Below, piece after piece: positions 9,550 to 17,944 of a DNA stretch of 64,000 nt. How positions within the stretch are numbered: the stretch's first letter is position 1; each line of letters opens with the position of its first letter. The notes under the pieces were generated by a model. That model saw nothing but the letters and a program-made list of their open reading frames with translations. It did no database searches and was not told the DNA's origin. The stretch comes from Rhizobium hidalgonense. Its GTDB lineage: Bacteria; Pseudomonadota; Alphaproteobacteria; Rhizobiales; Rhizobiaceae. The position numbers were made by a program, and so were the translations under genes. Location of the stretch: contig NZ_LODW01000056.1 in NCBI RefSeq assembly GCF_002914525.1, positions 24,157-88,156 on the forward strand, written 5' to 3'.

Positions 9550-9849
9550 TCACTTCCCGACGATGGTGTTGACCAGCTCGGTGGCGCCAAAAATTCCGCC
9601 GATACCGATGATCCAGAAGCCGGCGCGCCTGAGGTCCATGTATCCAAACATCCACGCAATGCAGATGATGATGACGGCGATGACCGCCAGTAGCCGGGCG
9701 ATATTGCCGGTCAGCATATCAACGATGTTCTGCAGAACGGTTTCGATACCGGCAGCCTGGGCGAAGGCCGGCTCGACCACGCAGGCGATGATTGCGGCTG
9801 CCATGAGGGTGGATGCGCCAAGGCGGCGAAGACGGTCTTTGGAGATCAT
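9550..9849 (-). CDS. virB2: VirB2-type major pilin
   Basis: This 99-residue TrbC/VirB2-family pilin has a long signal peptide (cleavage probably after EPAFA, residue about 30) and two hydrophobic segments in the mature chain (ARLLAVIAVIIICIAWMFGY and FWIIGIGGIFGATELV). The size is typical. Its ATG overlaps the virB1 stop by four bases. Confidence 0.9.
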   Translation of the reverse strand: MISKDRLRRLGASTLMAAAIIACVVEPAFAQAAGIETVLQNIVDMLTGNIARLLAVIAVIIICIAWMFGYMDLRRAGFWIIGIGGIFGATELVNTIVGK

Positions 9850-10514
9850 CGACTTTGCTCCGATCGATCAGGCTGGAAAACGAGAACCGAGGATCGCCGT
9901 CGGGAGCTGAAAACGTCCCAGGATGCGGCGTCTGCGATTTGGGCGGCGTGGGAGGGTGGTTTCGAAGGCACTTGCACCGGATCGTCTTGCAACTCGCCCG
10001 CCCCGGCCTGGCCATCGGGCTCGCCAATGGTGAGCGACGCAAGCATCGGCGATAGCCGTTTTATTTCCTGGCGCACCTGCTCGTCATATTTGACCACCGC
10101 GCCAACGGAGGGGTCATCGCGTCCGTAGTAGGATCGAAGCATCACACGCTCCGCCCGAACCCGATCGTCCCCCGCGCGCAAAGCCTGACGGAAGTATCCG
10201 TCGAGGAGCGTTGCCGTCGCCTTGAGGTTCAGGCAGGCGTCGAAAGCATCGGCAACGGACAGTTTCAGCTTCCGGAGCGCCTCGGTCCCGAGGCTGCCGA
10301 GGCCGATCTGAACATCCTGGTGATCGGCGATCAACGATGTGGCAACCTCGATCGCCTCGGCCTTCGATGCCGGTTGGGCGGGAAGCGGCTGGCCGCTGTT
10401 GATGCGAATGAAGAGAGGCTGAAAGCGGCTCTCGAGGCTGACGACGCCCGCAAGCGTTTCGACCTCCACCATCGGCGCACAGACCTGCGCGATATTGACG
10501 AAAGCAGCGGCCAT
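9846..10514 (-). CDS. virB1: VirB1-type lytic transglycosylase
   Basis: VirB1 cuts peptidoglycan locally so the secretion apparatus can assemble. The 222-residue protein starts MAAAFVNIAQVCAP. The predicted catalytic glutamate is E28 in VVSLESRFQPLFIRIN, the transglycosylase SLT motif. There is no obvious cleavable signal peptide with this start, although VirB1 is normally exported. The longer in-frame extension overlaps the preceding gene and looks unlike protein. Confidence 0.87.
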   Translation of the reverse strand: MAAAFVNIAQVCAPMVEVETLAGVVSLESRFQPLFIRINSGQPLPAQPASKAEAIEVATSLIADHQDVQIGLGSLGTEALRKLKLSVADAFDACLNLKATATLLDGYFRQALRAGDDRVRAERVMLRSYYGRDDPSVGAVVKYDEQVRQEIKRLSPMLASLTIGEPDGQAGAGELQDDPVQVPSKPPSHAAQIADAASWDVFSSRRRSSVLVFQPDRSEQSR

Positions 10515-10516
10515 GG

Positions 10517-11053
10517 TCAGTACCAGACCCTCTGCGTGGCCGCGCCATCGATGGTGACGTCGACATAATGCGGTTGCGATCGCACATTCGGGCGGGCGAT
10601 CGGATAGCCCATGCATTGGCGGCGCCCATCCTGGCGCTGCCAATGCGGTGACAGGACCGAATCGTTGCGGGTGCCAAAGTCGCCGTCATTCGAGCAAAGG
10701 GCATCGCTCACCGGCTGCGGCGATGTCGACACGCAGGTCGCTTGCCGCCCGCGGACGCCGTCCTCGCCCGCCAGCCTGTATCCGGCTTTGCAATAATAGG
10801 GTTCAAAGCCAGGCCGTGAGCTGTGAAAACCGACACCGCTGCAGGTCGGGAACGAATGCCCCTTGGCAAGCTCCCGCCAAAGCTTCTGGATCGGCGGCCC
10901 GCATTCGCCATATTGGGTCGGCCCGCCCGGATTGGAAAGGCATAGAATAACCTGGCAACCCCAATCTTCTGCCCGCGCTTTACTGCCGGAAATAAGATAG
11001 GGTGGCGTCATGCAGCAGATCGAAAGCAGTGAATTCAGCAGAAGGCTTTTCAT
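10517..11053 (-). CDS. TrbM/KikA-like conjugal transfer protein
   Basis: This 178-residue exported protein is the first gene of the secretion operon. The signal peptide covers about residues 1-28. The core DWGCQVILCLSNPGG, then YGECGPPIQKLW and GHSFPTCSG, is the TrbM/KikA/MpfK pattern with four cysteines (C33, C38, C51, C71) likely to form disulfides. Further cysteines occur in the C-terminal half. TrbM-type proteins accompany conjugative transfer systems, but their role is not well defined. It stops two bases before virB1. Confidence 0.72.
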   Translation of the reverse strand: MKSLLLNSLLSICCMTPPYLISGSKARAEDWGCQVILCLSNPGGPTQYGECGPPIQKLWRELAKGHSFPTCSGVGFHSSRPGFEPYYCKAGYRLAGEDGVRGRQATCVSTSPQPVSDALCSNDGDFGTRNDSVLSPHWQRQDGRRQCMGYPIARPNVRSQPHYVDVTIDGAATQRVWY

Positions 11054-11154
11054 GGACAGGCCCCTTCGACACGACGATGCTCCATCGCATTCGGGAAGGC
11101 TTGCACAGCCGCCTGCCCGCGTTCATACTGACTTATATAACATAGTTAAATGAC

Positions 11155-11508
11155 ATGACAAGCGCGCTAAAAAAGCAAATGCACAACCTTGCCTTCTCGG
11201 GACTCATCCTCCACGAGATCCTCGATCATCCGCTGGAGGACGAAACCCCTCAGGCGCGGCTGAAGCAGGTCGGCATGATGACGATCCTCTACACGATGAG
11301 CCAGGCTCATCAAAAGCTAACCCTTTCCAATATCATCGAAATCACAGAACTGACGCGAAGCGGAGTGAAGGAGACCGTCGACCTTCTCGTAAAGCGCGGA
11401 ATGCTGACCGAAACCATGGTGAAGAATTCCATGGGCCGAGGAACGGCACGGCAATTTGAGATCTCAGAGGATCTCCTGAACAAGCTGAGCTCCTTCCGCG
11501 CCAGCTAG
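11155..11508 (+). CDS. Small winged-helix (MarR-like) regulator
   Basis: The 117-residue protein contains a helix-turn-helix and wing (LTLSNIIEITELTRSGVKET, then LVKRGMLTETMV) like MarR/wHTH repressors, with a short N-terminal helical part. ATG at 11155 is used; a second ATG at 11179 is possible. It diverges from the type IV secretion operon with about 100 bases between the two starts, the typical position of a local repressor. That it controls the virB operon is an inference. No ligand is evident. Confidence 0.7.
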   Translation: MTSALKKQMHNLAFSGLILHEILDHPLEDETPQARLKQVGMMTILYTMSQAHQKLTLSNIIEITELTRSGVKETVDLLVKRGMLTETMVKNSMGRGTARQFEISEDLLNKLSSFRAS

Positions 11509-11935
11509 GATGGCGGATTAAACTGACTGGTTTCCGATTTTCAATGAGGCGTCACGGCGAATCACGTACCGGTCTGGATCGTACAGCTGCCGGTAAGAAT
11601 CAGGGGCCGTGGGGCAACCCGCCGGATAGGCGGGTTCCAAAGAGACAATGGAGAGTATCGGAGAAATCAGCATAGCGCCGCCGAAGGCGGGATTTCGGGA
11701 ATCTCGCCACGCTAAGGGCGGGACAAGGGCAGCCGCAGGAGCCTCAGCATGGCGGCCGGCAGGGAGGCGGGACCGACTGCCCCCGCCCGTGCGTTCCTTC
11801 CTCCGAAAAAAGCGTCTCGCAGGCCCTGGTGGACGTCACTCCGGAGCCTGCTGATGGATGATGGAATGTTTTAGAATGATAATGCCGTCAACCGGGTTCG
11901 GACCAATCGAGGGCATCGCGTGGTGACGGGCGCGA
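11509..11935. other. Hairpin-rich intergenic region, no gene seen
   Basis: About 430 bases lie between two convergent genes. No convincing coding frame was found: the short plus-strand frame at 11648-11854 lacks a ribosome site and resembles no known protein. The region carries at least three successive small inverted repeats: 11616-11636 (8-bp arms, 5-base loop), 11678-11690 (5-bp arms, 3-base loop) and 11691-11703 (4-bp arms). None is followed by a clear T-run, so they are not obvious terminators. A structured RNA or a transfer-origin-type site is possible but unproven. Confidence 0.4.
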
Positions 11936-13126
11936 TCAGGCCGCGCTTTCGAGAAGCTTCCTGGCCTTGCCTTCCAGTTCGAGACGCGTGTCCTGATGGC
12001 TCTTGTTACGTGCCAACGCGGTGATCCCCTGAACGAAATCGAAAATCGATTCCGGTGGACGGCCTTCTTCGGAGAGAACCGTCTCGATGATCTTGCCGGT
12101 TTCGCTTTTCGAGAAACCGCGCCGGCGCAGGAAGGTTTGCCGATCCTCATCGTCGCGGGCGACGATCCGCTCGCGGGCGGCCCGAATGCCGGCGACGAAA
12201 GCTGCCGGTGAGGAATTGGCAAAGCTCGTCAGCGCCGGCGCTGCTTCATGGGCAAAGCGCTCGGCGGCGAATTTGCTGTGCCGGATGCTGATCTCCTGGA
12301 AATTTTCCGATCCCCAGATGTTCCGGTTGGCGCACACGGCGCGCAGATAGAAGGAGGCGATGCCGAGCGTCTTCGACCCGACCTCCGAATTCCAGGCATA
12401 GAAGCCGCGGAAGAAGAGGTCAGGTTCGCCGTTCGGCAGGCGCCCCGCCTCGATAGGATGGGTATCGTCGACCAAAAACAGGAAGACATCGCGGTCGGAG
12501 GCGTAGAGCGTGGTCGTATCCTTGGAGACATCCACGAATGGATTATGCGTCATGCTTGCCCAGTCGAGAAGACCCGGCACTTTCCAGATCGTGTCACCGG
12601 TTCCGTTGCCGGCAATTTTCATCACGGCAGAAACGAGCTCATGATCCCAGATCCTGCCATATTCTGGGCCGGTCACCGCCCGCAGCTCGACGCGGCCGTC
12701 CTCCATCTCCAGTGTTTTGACGAGTTCGGCCCGATGGTTGAGCAGGCCGTGCTGCAGATTGATCGCGGCAAGTGGCGCCGGAAGCTGGCGCATATAGGTG
12801 GAGGGCGCTCCGACCAGGCTGCAAAGCTGGCCGTAGCTCCAATGCGTCGGCGCAATCGGCTCCCGGTTACCGGGTACGATCAGTTCGAGCTTTTCGGCAT
12901 TGTCGCGACTGGCCTCGAGGCGGATCGACGAACTTTCCACGGTGCGGGCGTGAGCACGCTCAGCACGTGATTTGACGGCACCGTAGAGTTCCCCGAGGGA
13001 AAGATAGCGCTCGTCATCAGGCCGAGAGAACCATTCGGACGAGACGCGGCCATTGCGCTGCCCCCGCGAGATGTCGACCTTGAAGCCGGAGGATACTGGT
13101 CCCGAGGTGGAGGTGGTGGTGTCCAT
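11936..13126 (-). CDS. DUF932-domain plasmid protein
   Basis: The protein has 396 residues. The bulk matches DUF932, a family common on rhizobial plasmids and phages: APTHWSYGQLCSLVGAPSTY near residue 95, TGPEYGRIWDHELV near 155 and YLRAVCANRNIWG near 265 are the recognisable blocks. The biochemical role of DUF932 is unknown. It lies downstream of the ParB-like gene in the same direction, with about 118 bases between, a pairing seen on other rhizobial plasmids. Co-transcription is likely. Confidence 0.82.
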   Translation of the reverse strand: MDTTTSTSGPVSSGFKVDISRGQRNGRVSSEWFSRPDDERYLSLGELYGAVKSRAERAHARTVESSSIRLEASRDNAEKLELIVPGNREPIAPTHWSYGQLCSLVGAPSTYMRQLPAPLAAINLQHGLLNHRAELVKTLEMEDGRVELRAVTGPEYGRIWDHELVSAVMKIAGNGTGDTIWKVPGLLDWASMTHNPFVDVSKDTTTLYASDRDVFLFLVDDTHPIEAGRLPNGEPDLFFRGFYAWNSEVGSKTLGIASFYLRAVCANRNIWGSENFQEISIRHSKFAAERFAHEAAPALTSFANSSPAAFVAGIRAARERIVARDDEDRQTFLRRRGFSKSETGKIIETVLSEEGRPPESIFDFVQGITALARNKSHQDTRLELEGKARKLLESAA

Positions 13127-13244
13127 GACATTTTGCTCCTTGAAACGAAAGCGGTCCGGTCTCCTGTCGGAGCCGGACCGTGCGAGTGGATCGGAAGTTG
13201 AAGGCCCGGCGCACCGGCCGGACCTTGACTTGTCGTGTTAAAGC

Positions 13245-15404
13245 CTACTCGGCAGCGTCTAGATGTTTCTGCTCCACCTGGAAGTCGGCCTTCAGCTCCG
13301 TCGCCCTTTCGTTGATATTCACGTTGCCACCGAGGACCGCTGGAAGATCTGAAGCCTCGGCTTCGAGGAGAGCATCGTCGCCGGTGTTGTCGGCGACGTC
13401 ACCGGCTGCTGTCCCGGGGCTATCTGCCGATGCCTCTTCAATCGCCATCCTCAGCGGCTCGGGGAGCCAGCCGCTGCCGTCGAGCAGGCGCTCTGCCTCA
13501 CGCGCCATATCGGCCTTCTTCAGATGATCGATCAGATGAGCCGACTGCTCGCCCCTCGCCTCCCGCACGGCCTGCAGGATATGCGCCTTGGTCACCCTGC
13601 CGAGATAGGCATCGACCGTCGGCGTCCAGCCGGCATCGACCATGTCGAAGCCGATCGAACGAGCGAGCTTATCGGCATGAGCGATGGCGCGGGTGCGCTT
13701 GTTCCATGGTTCGATCACCGCGTTGAGCGAAAGGGATGCGCAGTGGGCAAACAATGCCAGCCGGCTGACCTCATCGAGCCCGATCAGGAAGTCCCAGAGA
13801 TCGTCGGGCGCCTTCGGAAGGTCTTGGCCCCAGGCCTCCTGCCGCTGATCGATCTCCTTGGCCCAGACGGTGTCGGCAAGCCCTACGGTCTGGCCGAACC
13901 CCGCACTTTGCAGCGTCAGTTCCAGGCACGTGTCCGACCCATAGAGGTAGAAGGTTTTCAGGACAAAGGCGTGCAGCACGGCAATGAAGGCGATGATCGG
14001 ATCGTTGGCGAGCGCATTGCGCAGGGCCACCGTGCGGGTCGCCGTCAGATCGACAACCAGGCGGTCGGACAATGGCCGGATGACGTCGTCTTCCTCCTCT
14101 GACTGATCATTCACAACACGGCCACCGATCGATACCCCGCCGGTCGACGACGATCCGATCACCTCGTGACCGACCTCGCTCCCGGAGATCACGGCATCGG
14201 TCTCCACCGTTCCGGGCTGCGGTTCGTCCTCCGGTCGGACAAAGCCACGCTCGATCCGCAGTTCGCCGCCGGCGTCGAGCGAAATGAACACGCCGCCACG
14301 GGCGACATCCTCTGGATCGAAGATATATGGCCGGTCGTTGAACCGATCGAGTTCGGCGCCGAGTTCCTCCAGCCGATGCTCGGTTTCCTCGGAATGCTCC
14401 TCGGCCGCGGCATAGGCTGCATCGAGCTCGTCATATTCGGACTTCAGATCGCCGTGTCGATCAATCTCTTCATCGGTCATGTCGACCTGACGGCCATAGA
14501 AACGACGGAGCCCCGATATATGACCGTAAGGAAAGTCGAAAGCGGCTTCGACCCACTTCCAGCCTTCCGCCGCCTTGAGCGCCTCGGCGTCTGCCGCCAA
14601 TTTCTCGAGCGCCAATTTCTCGACCAGTGCCGGATCCTGGAGCCAACCGCCGTTGTCCTGCTCGAACAGGTCGCGCATGACGACGCCGCCGGCGACTTCA
14701 TAGGCATCGACACCAACATAGACGGCCCGGCGGTCGCCCGCGCGGATCGTCGTTTCGGTCAGAAGCCTGCGGATATAATAGGGTTCGCGAAGCTGCTGAC
14801 GCGAGACCGTGTCCCAGACCTGCTCCTGCCGGATATGGTCGTTGGTGAGGGAAAAGGCCATGATCTGTTCAAGCTTCATGTCTTCATTGGCGTAGAGCTC
14901 GAGCAGCCGCGGCGAGACCGAAGCCAACCGCAGACGTTGCCGGACTGTCGCTGCCGAGACAAAGAAGCGGGCTGCGATTTCCTCTTCGCCGATCCCCTGC
15001 TCACGCAAGGTCTGGAACGCGCGGTATTGATCAAGGGGGTGAAGATCGGCACGGTGGATATTTTCAGCAAGCGAATCCTCGGTTTCAGACGTTTCGCCGA
15101 TACTGACGATGCATGGAATGCCGGCGGTCTTTGCGAGCCGTTTGCGTGAGACAAGCAGTTCAAGCGCACGGTAGCGCCGGCCGCCGGCCGGGATGCGAAA
15201 AAAGCCGGTCCCCTTGCCTTCGCCGTCGACCTCAGCCCGAACATTCAGGCTCGTCAGCAGTCCGCGGCGCGCTATGTCGTCTGCGAGATCTTCGATCGAG
15301 ACGCCGGCCTTGGTCCGACGCACATTTTGCTCGCTCAAAACAAGTTTATTAAAAGGGATGTCGCGTCCAACACTGAGCGTGATTTTCTCTATGGCTTGTG
15401 CCAT
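13245..15404 (-). CDS. Large ParB/RepB/Spo0J-like protein
   Basis: The protein has 719 residues, far longer than a partition ParB (about 300-340). The N-terminal ParB-N domain runs from about residue 20 (VLSEQNVRRTKAG, then GGRRYRALELL and the motif SLAENIHRADLHPLDQYRAF). A helix-turn-helix follows (GEEEIAARFFVSAATVRQRL, about 156-175). The remaining 500 residues are acidic in the middle and have no domain I recognise. There is no parA next to it and the window has its own repAB, so a partition role is unlikely. It is more probably a plasmid-maintenance nuclease or regulator of the ParB/sulfiredoxin fold. It pairs with the DUF932 gene downstream. Confidence 0.82.
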   Translation of the reverse strand: MAQAIEKITLSVGRDIPFNKLVLSEQNVRRTKAGVSIEDLADDIARRGLLTSLNVRAEVDGEGKGTGFFRIPAGGRRYRALELLVSRKRLAKTAGIPCIVSIGETSETEDSLAENIHRADLHPLDQYRAFQTLREQGIGEEEIAARFFVSAATVRQRLRLASVSPRLLELYANEDMKLEQIMAFSLTNDHIRQEQVWDTVSRQQLREPYYIRRLLTETTIRAGDRRAVYVGVDAYEVAGGVVMRDLFEQDNGGWLQDPALVEKLALEKLAADAEALKAAEGWKWVEAAFDFPYGHISGLRRFYGRQVDMTDEEIDRHGDLKSEYDELDAAYAAAEEHSEETEHRLEELGAELDRFNDRPYIFDPEDVARGGVFISLDAGGELRIERGFVRPEDEPQPGTVETDAVISGSEVGHEVIGSSSTGGVSIGGRVVNDQSEEEDDVIRPLSDRLVVDLTATRTVALRNALANDPIIAFIAVLHAFVLKTFYLYGSDTCLELTLQSAGFGQTVGLADTVWAKEIDQRQEAWGQDLPKAPDDLWDFLIGLDEVSRLALFAHCASLSLNAVIEPWNKRTRAIAHADKLARSIGFDMVDAGWTPTVDAYLGRVTKAHILQAVREARGEQSAHLIDHLKKADMAREAERLLDGSGWLPEPLRMAIEEASADSPGTAAGDVADNTGDDALLEAEASDLPAVLGGNVNINERATELKADFQVEQKHLDAAE

Positions 15405-15743
15405 GTCGTTTCTCCGTGACGCGCCGGCCGGAGCTCTCTCCAGCCTCCAAACCCGTCGGAAAATTTCCTTCCCTCCTCTCCCTCTACCGCATTCTCAGCT
15501 TCCAGATAGGCGACGATCAGCCACAACCCCAGTTCGCCGACAATCCCAGGCAGCGCCGTCTTCGGACAATAAGGGTCAAGCCCATAAGCCTCCCACGCAG
15601 CCGGGCAGGCACCAATTCCGACATCAATGGTCAGATGGAATACTCGGCACCGATCGCGATGCCCATTATTCGACGTCTTCAGCAGTTGAAGGGATCAGAA
15701 CTGGTGACCCCCTTTGAACCACTCGACAACAACGATTTATTGG
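15405..15743. other. Intergenic region next to the insertion sequence
   Basis: About 340 bases lie between the ParB-like start and the IS target duplication, with no intact gene. On the minus strand one frame stays open for roughly 80 codons up to the ParB-like start and reads like protein (for example WEAYGLDPYCPKTALPG and LGLWLIVAYLEAENAVEG), but it has no ATG start. It may be the remnant of a gene lost by rearrangement. The promoter of the ParB-like gene should also lie here. Confidence 0.35.
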
Positions 15744-15751
15744 CCTTAGGC
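15744..15751. repeat. IS target-site duplication, left copy
   Basis: The 8 bases CCTTAGGC occur immediately outside the left inverted repeat and again immediately outside the right one. An 8-9 bp direct duplication is expected for IS256-family insertion. Confidence 0.85.
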
Positions 15752-17118
15752 GATGATGTCCCAGGGAGTGGTGTAGCTTCGGCGTTCGCCGTGCCTTCCG
15801 GGCAGAGCCGGGACTGGATCAGCTTGCCGCAGCAGGCAGGCTGATGATCGGATCATCGCTCATTGTGGCGATGGTCTCAAGGGTCATGTATCGGGAGCGC
15901 TGGACGGCCCATTCGTCATTCTGTTCGAGGAGCAACGCGCCGACGAGCCTGACGATGGCGTCCTCGTTTGGGAAGATGCCGACAACCTCGGTTCGGCGCT
16001 TGATCTCGCCGTTCAGTCGCTCGATAGGGTTGGTGCTGTGCAGCTTCGTCCAGTGCTGACGGGGAAAGGTCATGTAGGCCAGCACGTCTTCTTCGGCACT
16101 GTCCATGAGGGTGGCAAGCTTCGGTACTTTCGGCCTGATCTGATCGGCGACATTGCGCCATTGCTGGCTGGCGGCCTCTGGTGTGTCCTGGGCAAATGCC
16201 GTGGCGATGAAGGCGGAGACCACCCGTCGACCGCTCTTTCCGGCATGGGCGAGCGCATTGCGCATGAAGTGGACCCGGCACCGCTGCCAGGTCGCGGAGA
16301 GAACCTTCGAAACGGCGGCCTTGATGCCCTCATGCGCATCGGAGACGACCAGCTTGACGCCGCGCAAACCCCGCCGTGTCAGCTTGCGCAGGAACTCCGT
16401 CCAGATCGGCTGGGCCTCGGAGGTGCCGATCTCCATACCCAGGACCTCGCGCCGCCCATCGGTGTTGACGCCGACGGCGATAATGACGGCGACCGAGACG
16501 ATGCGGCCACCGCGGCGGACCTTCAGATACGTGGCGTCGATCCATAGATAGGGCCAGTCGCCCTCGATTGGTCTTTCGAGGAAGGCCTTTACCTTGTCGT
16601 CGATCTCCTCACACAGGCGGGAAACCTGGCTTTTGGAGATGCCGCTCATGCCCATCGCCTTGACCAGATCGTCGACGGAGCGGGTCGAAACGCCCTGGAT
16701 ATAGGCTTCCTGGATCACCGCGGTGAGCGCCTTCTCGGCCATGCGACGCGGCTCGAGAAAGCTCGGGAAATAGGTGCCGGTACGAAGCTTCGGGATACGC
16801 AGCTCCACGGTCCCGGCCCGTGTCTCCCAGTCGCGCTCGCGGTAGCCGTTGCGCTGGGCAAGCCGAAAGGCGTTCTTCTCGCCGTAGCTCGCGCCGGTCT
16901 TCGCACCGACCTCCAGCTCCATAAGCTTCTCGGCGGCAAACCCGATCATCTCGCGAAGCAAATCGGCGTCGGCGCTCTTCTCAACAAGCGAGCGCAGGTT
17001 CATCATCTCGTCGGTCATCGGTGGTCTTTCCATCAGGTTGGTCTTCGACAAACCGACCCTACCGGAAAAACACTGATGACCACCGCTACCCTGCTACACC
17101 ACTCCCCGGGACATCATC
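15752..17118 (-). mobile_element. IS256-family insertion sequence, complete
   Basis: This element of about 1,367 bp carries one transposase gene. The ends are inverted repeats of at least 26 bp starting GATGATGTCCC and continuing GGGAGTGGTGTAGC, with one internal mismatch (A on the left, G on the right). The left repeat is 15752-15777 and the right is about 17093-17118. Perfect 8-bp target duplications flank it. The element is inserted between the ParB-like gene and the ParE-type toxin gene without breaking either. Intact ends and transposase suggest a fairly recent insertion. Confidence 0.9.
15819..17018 (-). CDS. IS256-family (mutator-type) DDE transposase
   Basis: The 399-residue transposase starts [14 protein letters not shown], chosen for its GGAAAG ribosome site. 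An upstream ATG (17033) and TTG (17051) are in frame. The catalytic residues are visible: first Asp in [11 protein letters not shown], second Asp in VVSDAHEG, and Glu in [13 protein letters not shown], with the family motif [10 protein letters not shown] between the second Asp and the Glu. The frame is uninterrupted, so it is probably functional. Confidence 0.93.
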   Translation of the reverse strand: MTDEMMNLRSLVEKSADADLLREMIGFAAEKLMELEVGAKTGASYGEKNAFRLAQRNGYRERDWETRAGTVELRIPKLRTGTYFPSFLEPRRMAEKALTAVIQEAYIQGVSTRSVDDLVKAMGMSGISKSQVSRLCEEIDDKVKAFLERPIEGDWPYLWIDATYLKVRRGGRIVSVAVIIAVGVNTDGRREVLGMEIGTSEAQPIWTEFLRKLTRRGLRGVKLVVSDAHEGIKAAVSKVLSATWQRCRVHFMRNALAHAGKSGRRVVSAFIATAFAQDTPEAASQQWRNVADQIRPKVPKLATLMDSAEEDVLAYMTFPRQHWTKLHSTNPIERLNGEIKRRTEVVGIFPNEDAIVRLVGALLLEQNDEWAVQRSRYMTLETIATMSDDPIISLPAAAS

Positions 17119-17126
17119 CCTTAGGC
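17119..17126. repeat. IS target-site duplication, right copy
   Basis: This second copy of CCTTAGGC directly follows the right inverted repeat and is identical to the copy at the left end. Confidence 0.85.
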
Positions 17127-17149
17127 TCAGGCAATCTCGCCTGCAAAAA

Positions 17150-17455
17150 TCATTCGTTCAGACGATCAGCCAAACGCTTCATGAGATCCATTCGTTCATG
17201 AAGAATGGCCACGATAAGGGCAGGCGCATCCTCTCGAAGCAGACAAAAGACGTGGTGATGTTCGCATCGCGCCATTCGTAACGCCTGATGAAGCGCGCTC
17301 ATATCCTTGAAAGGAGCTTTGCCCTCGGCAAGGTCTGCGATACCTCGCTCCAACGCCGAGACGATAGCGGCGTATCTGGGCCGCATTCCATTGATCGCGT
17401 GTGTAGCGGAGTGAAGAACGTAGGTCCGCTTCCGCCTAAAAATGTAAGCCGTCAA
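17150..17455 (-). CDS. RelE/ParE-family toxin
   Basis: The 101-residue protein (MTAYIFRRKRTYVL...) shows the ParE-type C-terminal strand pattern HHVFCLLREDAPALIVAIL, then HERMDLMKRLADRL. Toxins of this fold poison gyrase or cleave translating mRNA; which applies here is not visible. Its start overlaps the antitoxin gene by four bases. The IS element lies 24 bases beyond its stop codon, so the gene is intact. Confidence 0.8.
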   Translation of the reverse strand: MTAYIFRRKRTYVLHSATHAINGMRPRYAAIVSALERGIADLAEGKAPFKDMSALHQALRMARCEHHHVFCLLREDAPALIVAILHERMDLMKRLADRLNE

Positions 17456-17703
17456 GCACGATCCTGAGCAATCTCCTCGCCGAGGATCTCACCTATTGTT
17501 TTGGTCGACAGTTTTTCGGCGAGCCCGTCATTGATGCGCGTGTTCATTAACGTCTTCAGCTCTTCCCAGGCTCGTTCTCCATTTGCGTCACCGGGAAAGA
17601 GGCGCTCGAGTGCATATTGCTTGATTGTCTTGCCCTGCAAAGCGGCCAGGGCCTTTAAGCTTTGATGTTGCTGGTCCGTTATGTCGATCGTCAATCGGCT
17701 CAT
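17452..17703 (-). CDS. ParD-like antitoxin
   Basis: The 83-residue protein starts MSRLTIDITDQQHQSLKALA, a ribbon-helix-helix N-terminus, followed by GKTIKQYALERLF and an acidic C-terminal tail that would wrap the toxin. It is encoded directly before the ParE-type toxin with a four-base overlap. Such antitoxins repress their own promoter, which should lie just upstream of 17703. Confidence 0.8.
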   Translation of the reverse strand: MSRLTIDITDQQHQSLKALAALQGKTIKQYALERLFPGDANGERAWEELKTLMNTRINDGLAEKLSTKTIGEILGEEIAQDRA

Positions 17704-17743
17704 CTAACACGTTCCTGAACTCTGAAAACCCACATTAACACAT

Positions 17744-17944
17744 ATGTGGGTATGCGGGTACCGCGGAATCCTCGGTCTCCCCTCGACCCTCAGCGAAGAA
17801 CAGAAGCAAGGTGTGCGTGGCGAGTTGGCTACGGGGACCGGCGTTTCGGCGATCGCCAGAAAATATGCGACCAGTCGGCAAACCATTATGGGCGTGCTAG
17901 ACGAAACGCAGCGACCAATTCACTCGGGCAATGGAGCGACCTGA
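17744..17944 (+). pseudogene. Fragment resembling the C-terminal HTH of a serine recombinase
   Basis: A 66-codon frame contains LSEEQKQGVRGELATGTGVS followed by AIARKYATSRQTIMGVLDE. This is very close to the DNA-binding helix-turn-helix at the C-terminus of resolvases and invertases. No catalytic domain precedes it, so it is probably a relic of a resolvase gene. Its TGA shares the A with the ATG of the AraC-type gene, so it could instead be a short HTH leader gene translated in tandem. The relic reading is preferred. Confidence 0.5.

Noticed and set aside
11648..11854. 68-codon plus-strand frame in the hairpin-rich gap
   Set aside because: No ribosome site, low-complexity composition, and crossed by several inverted repeats.
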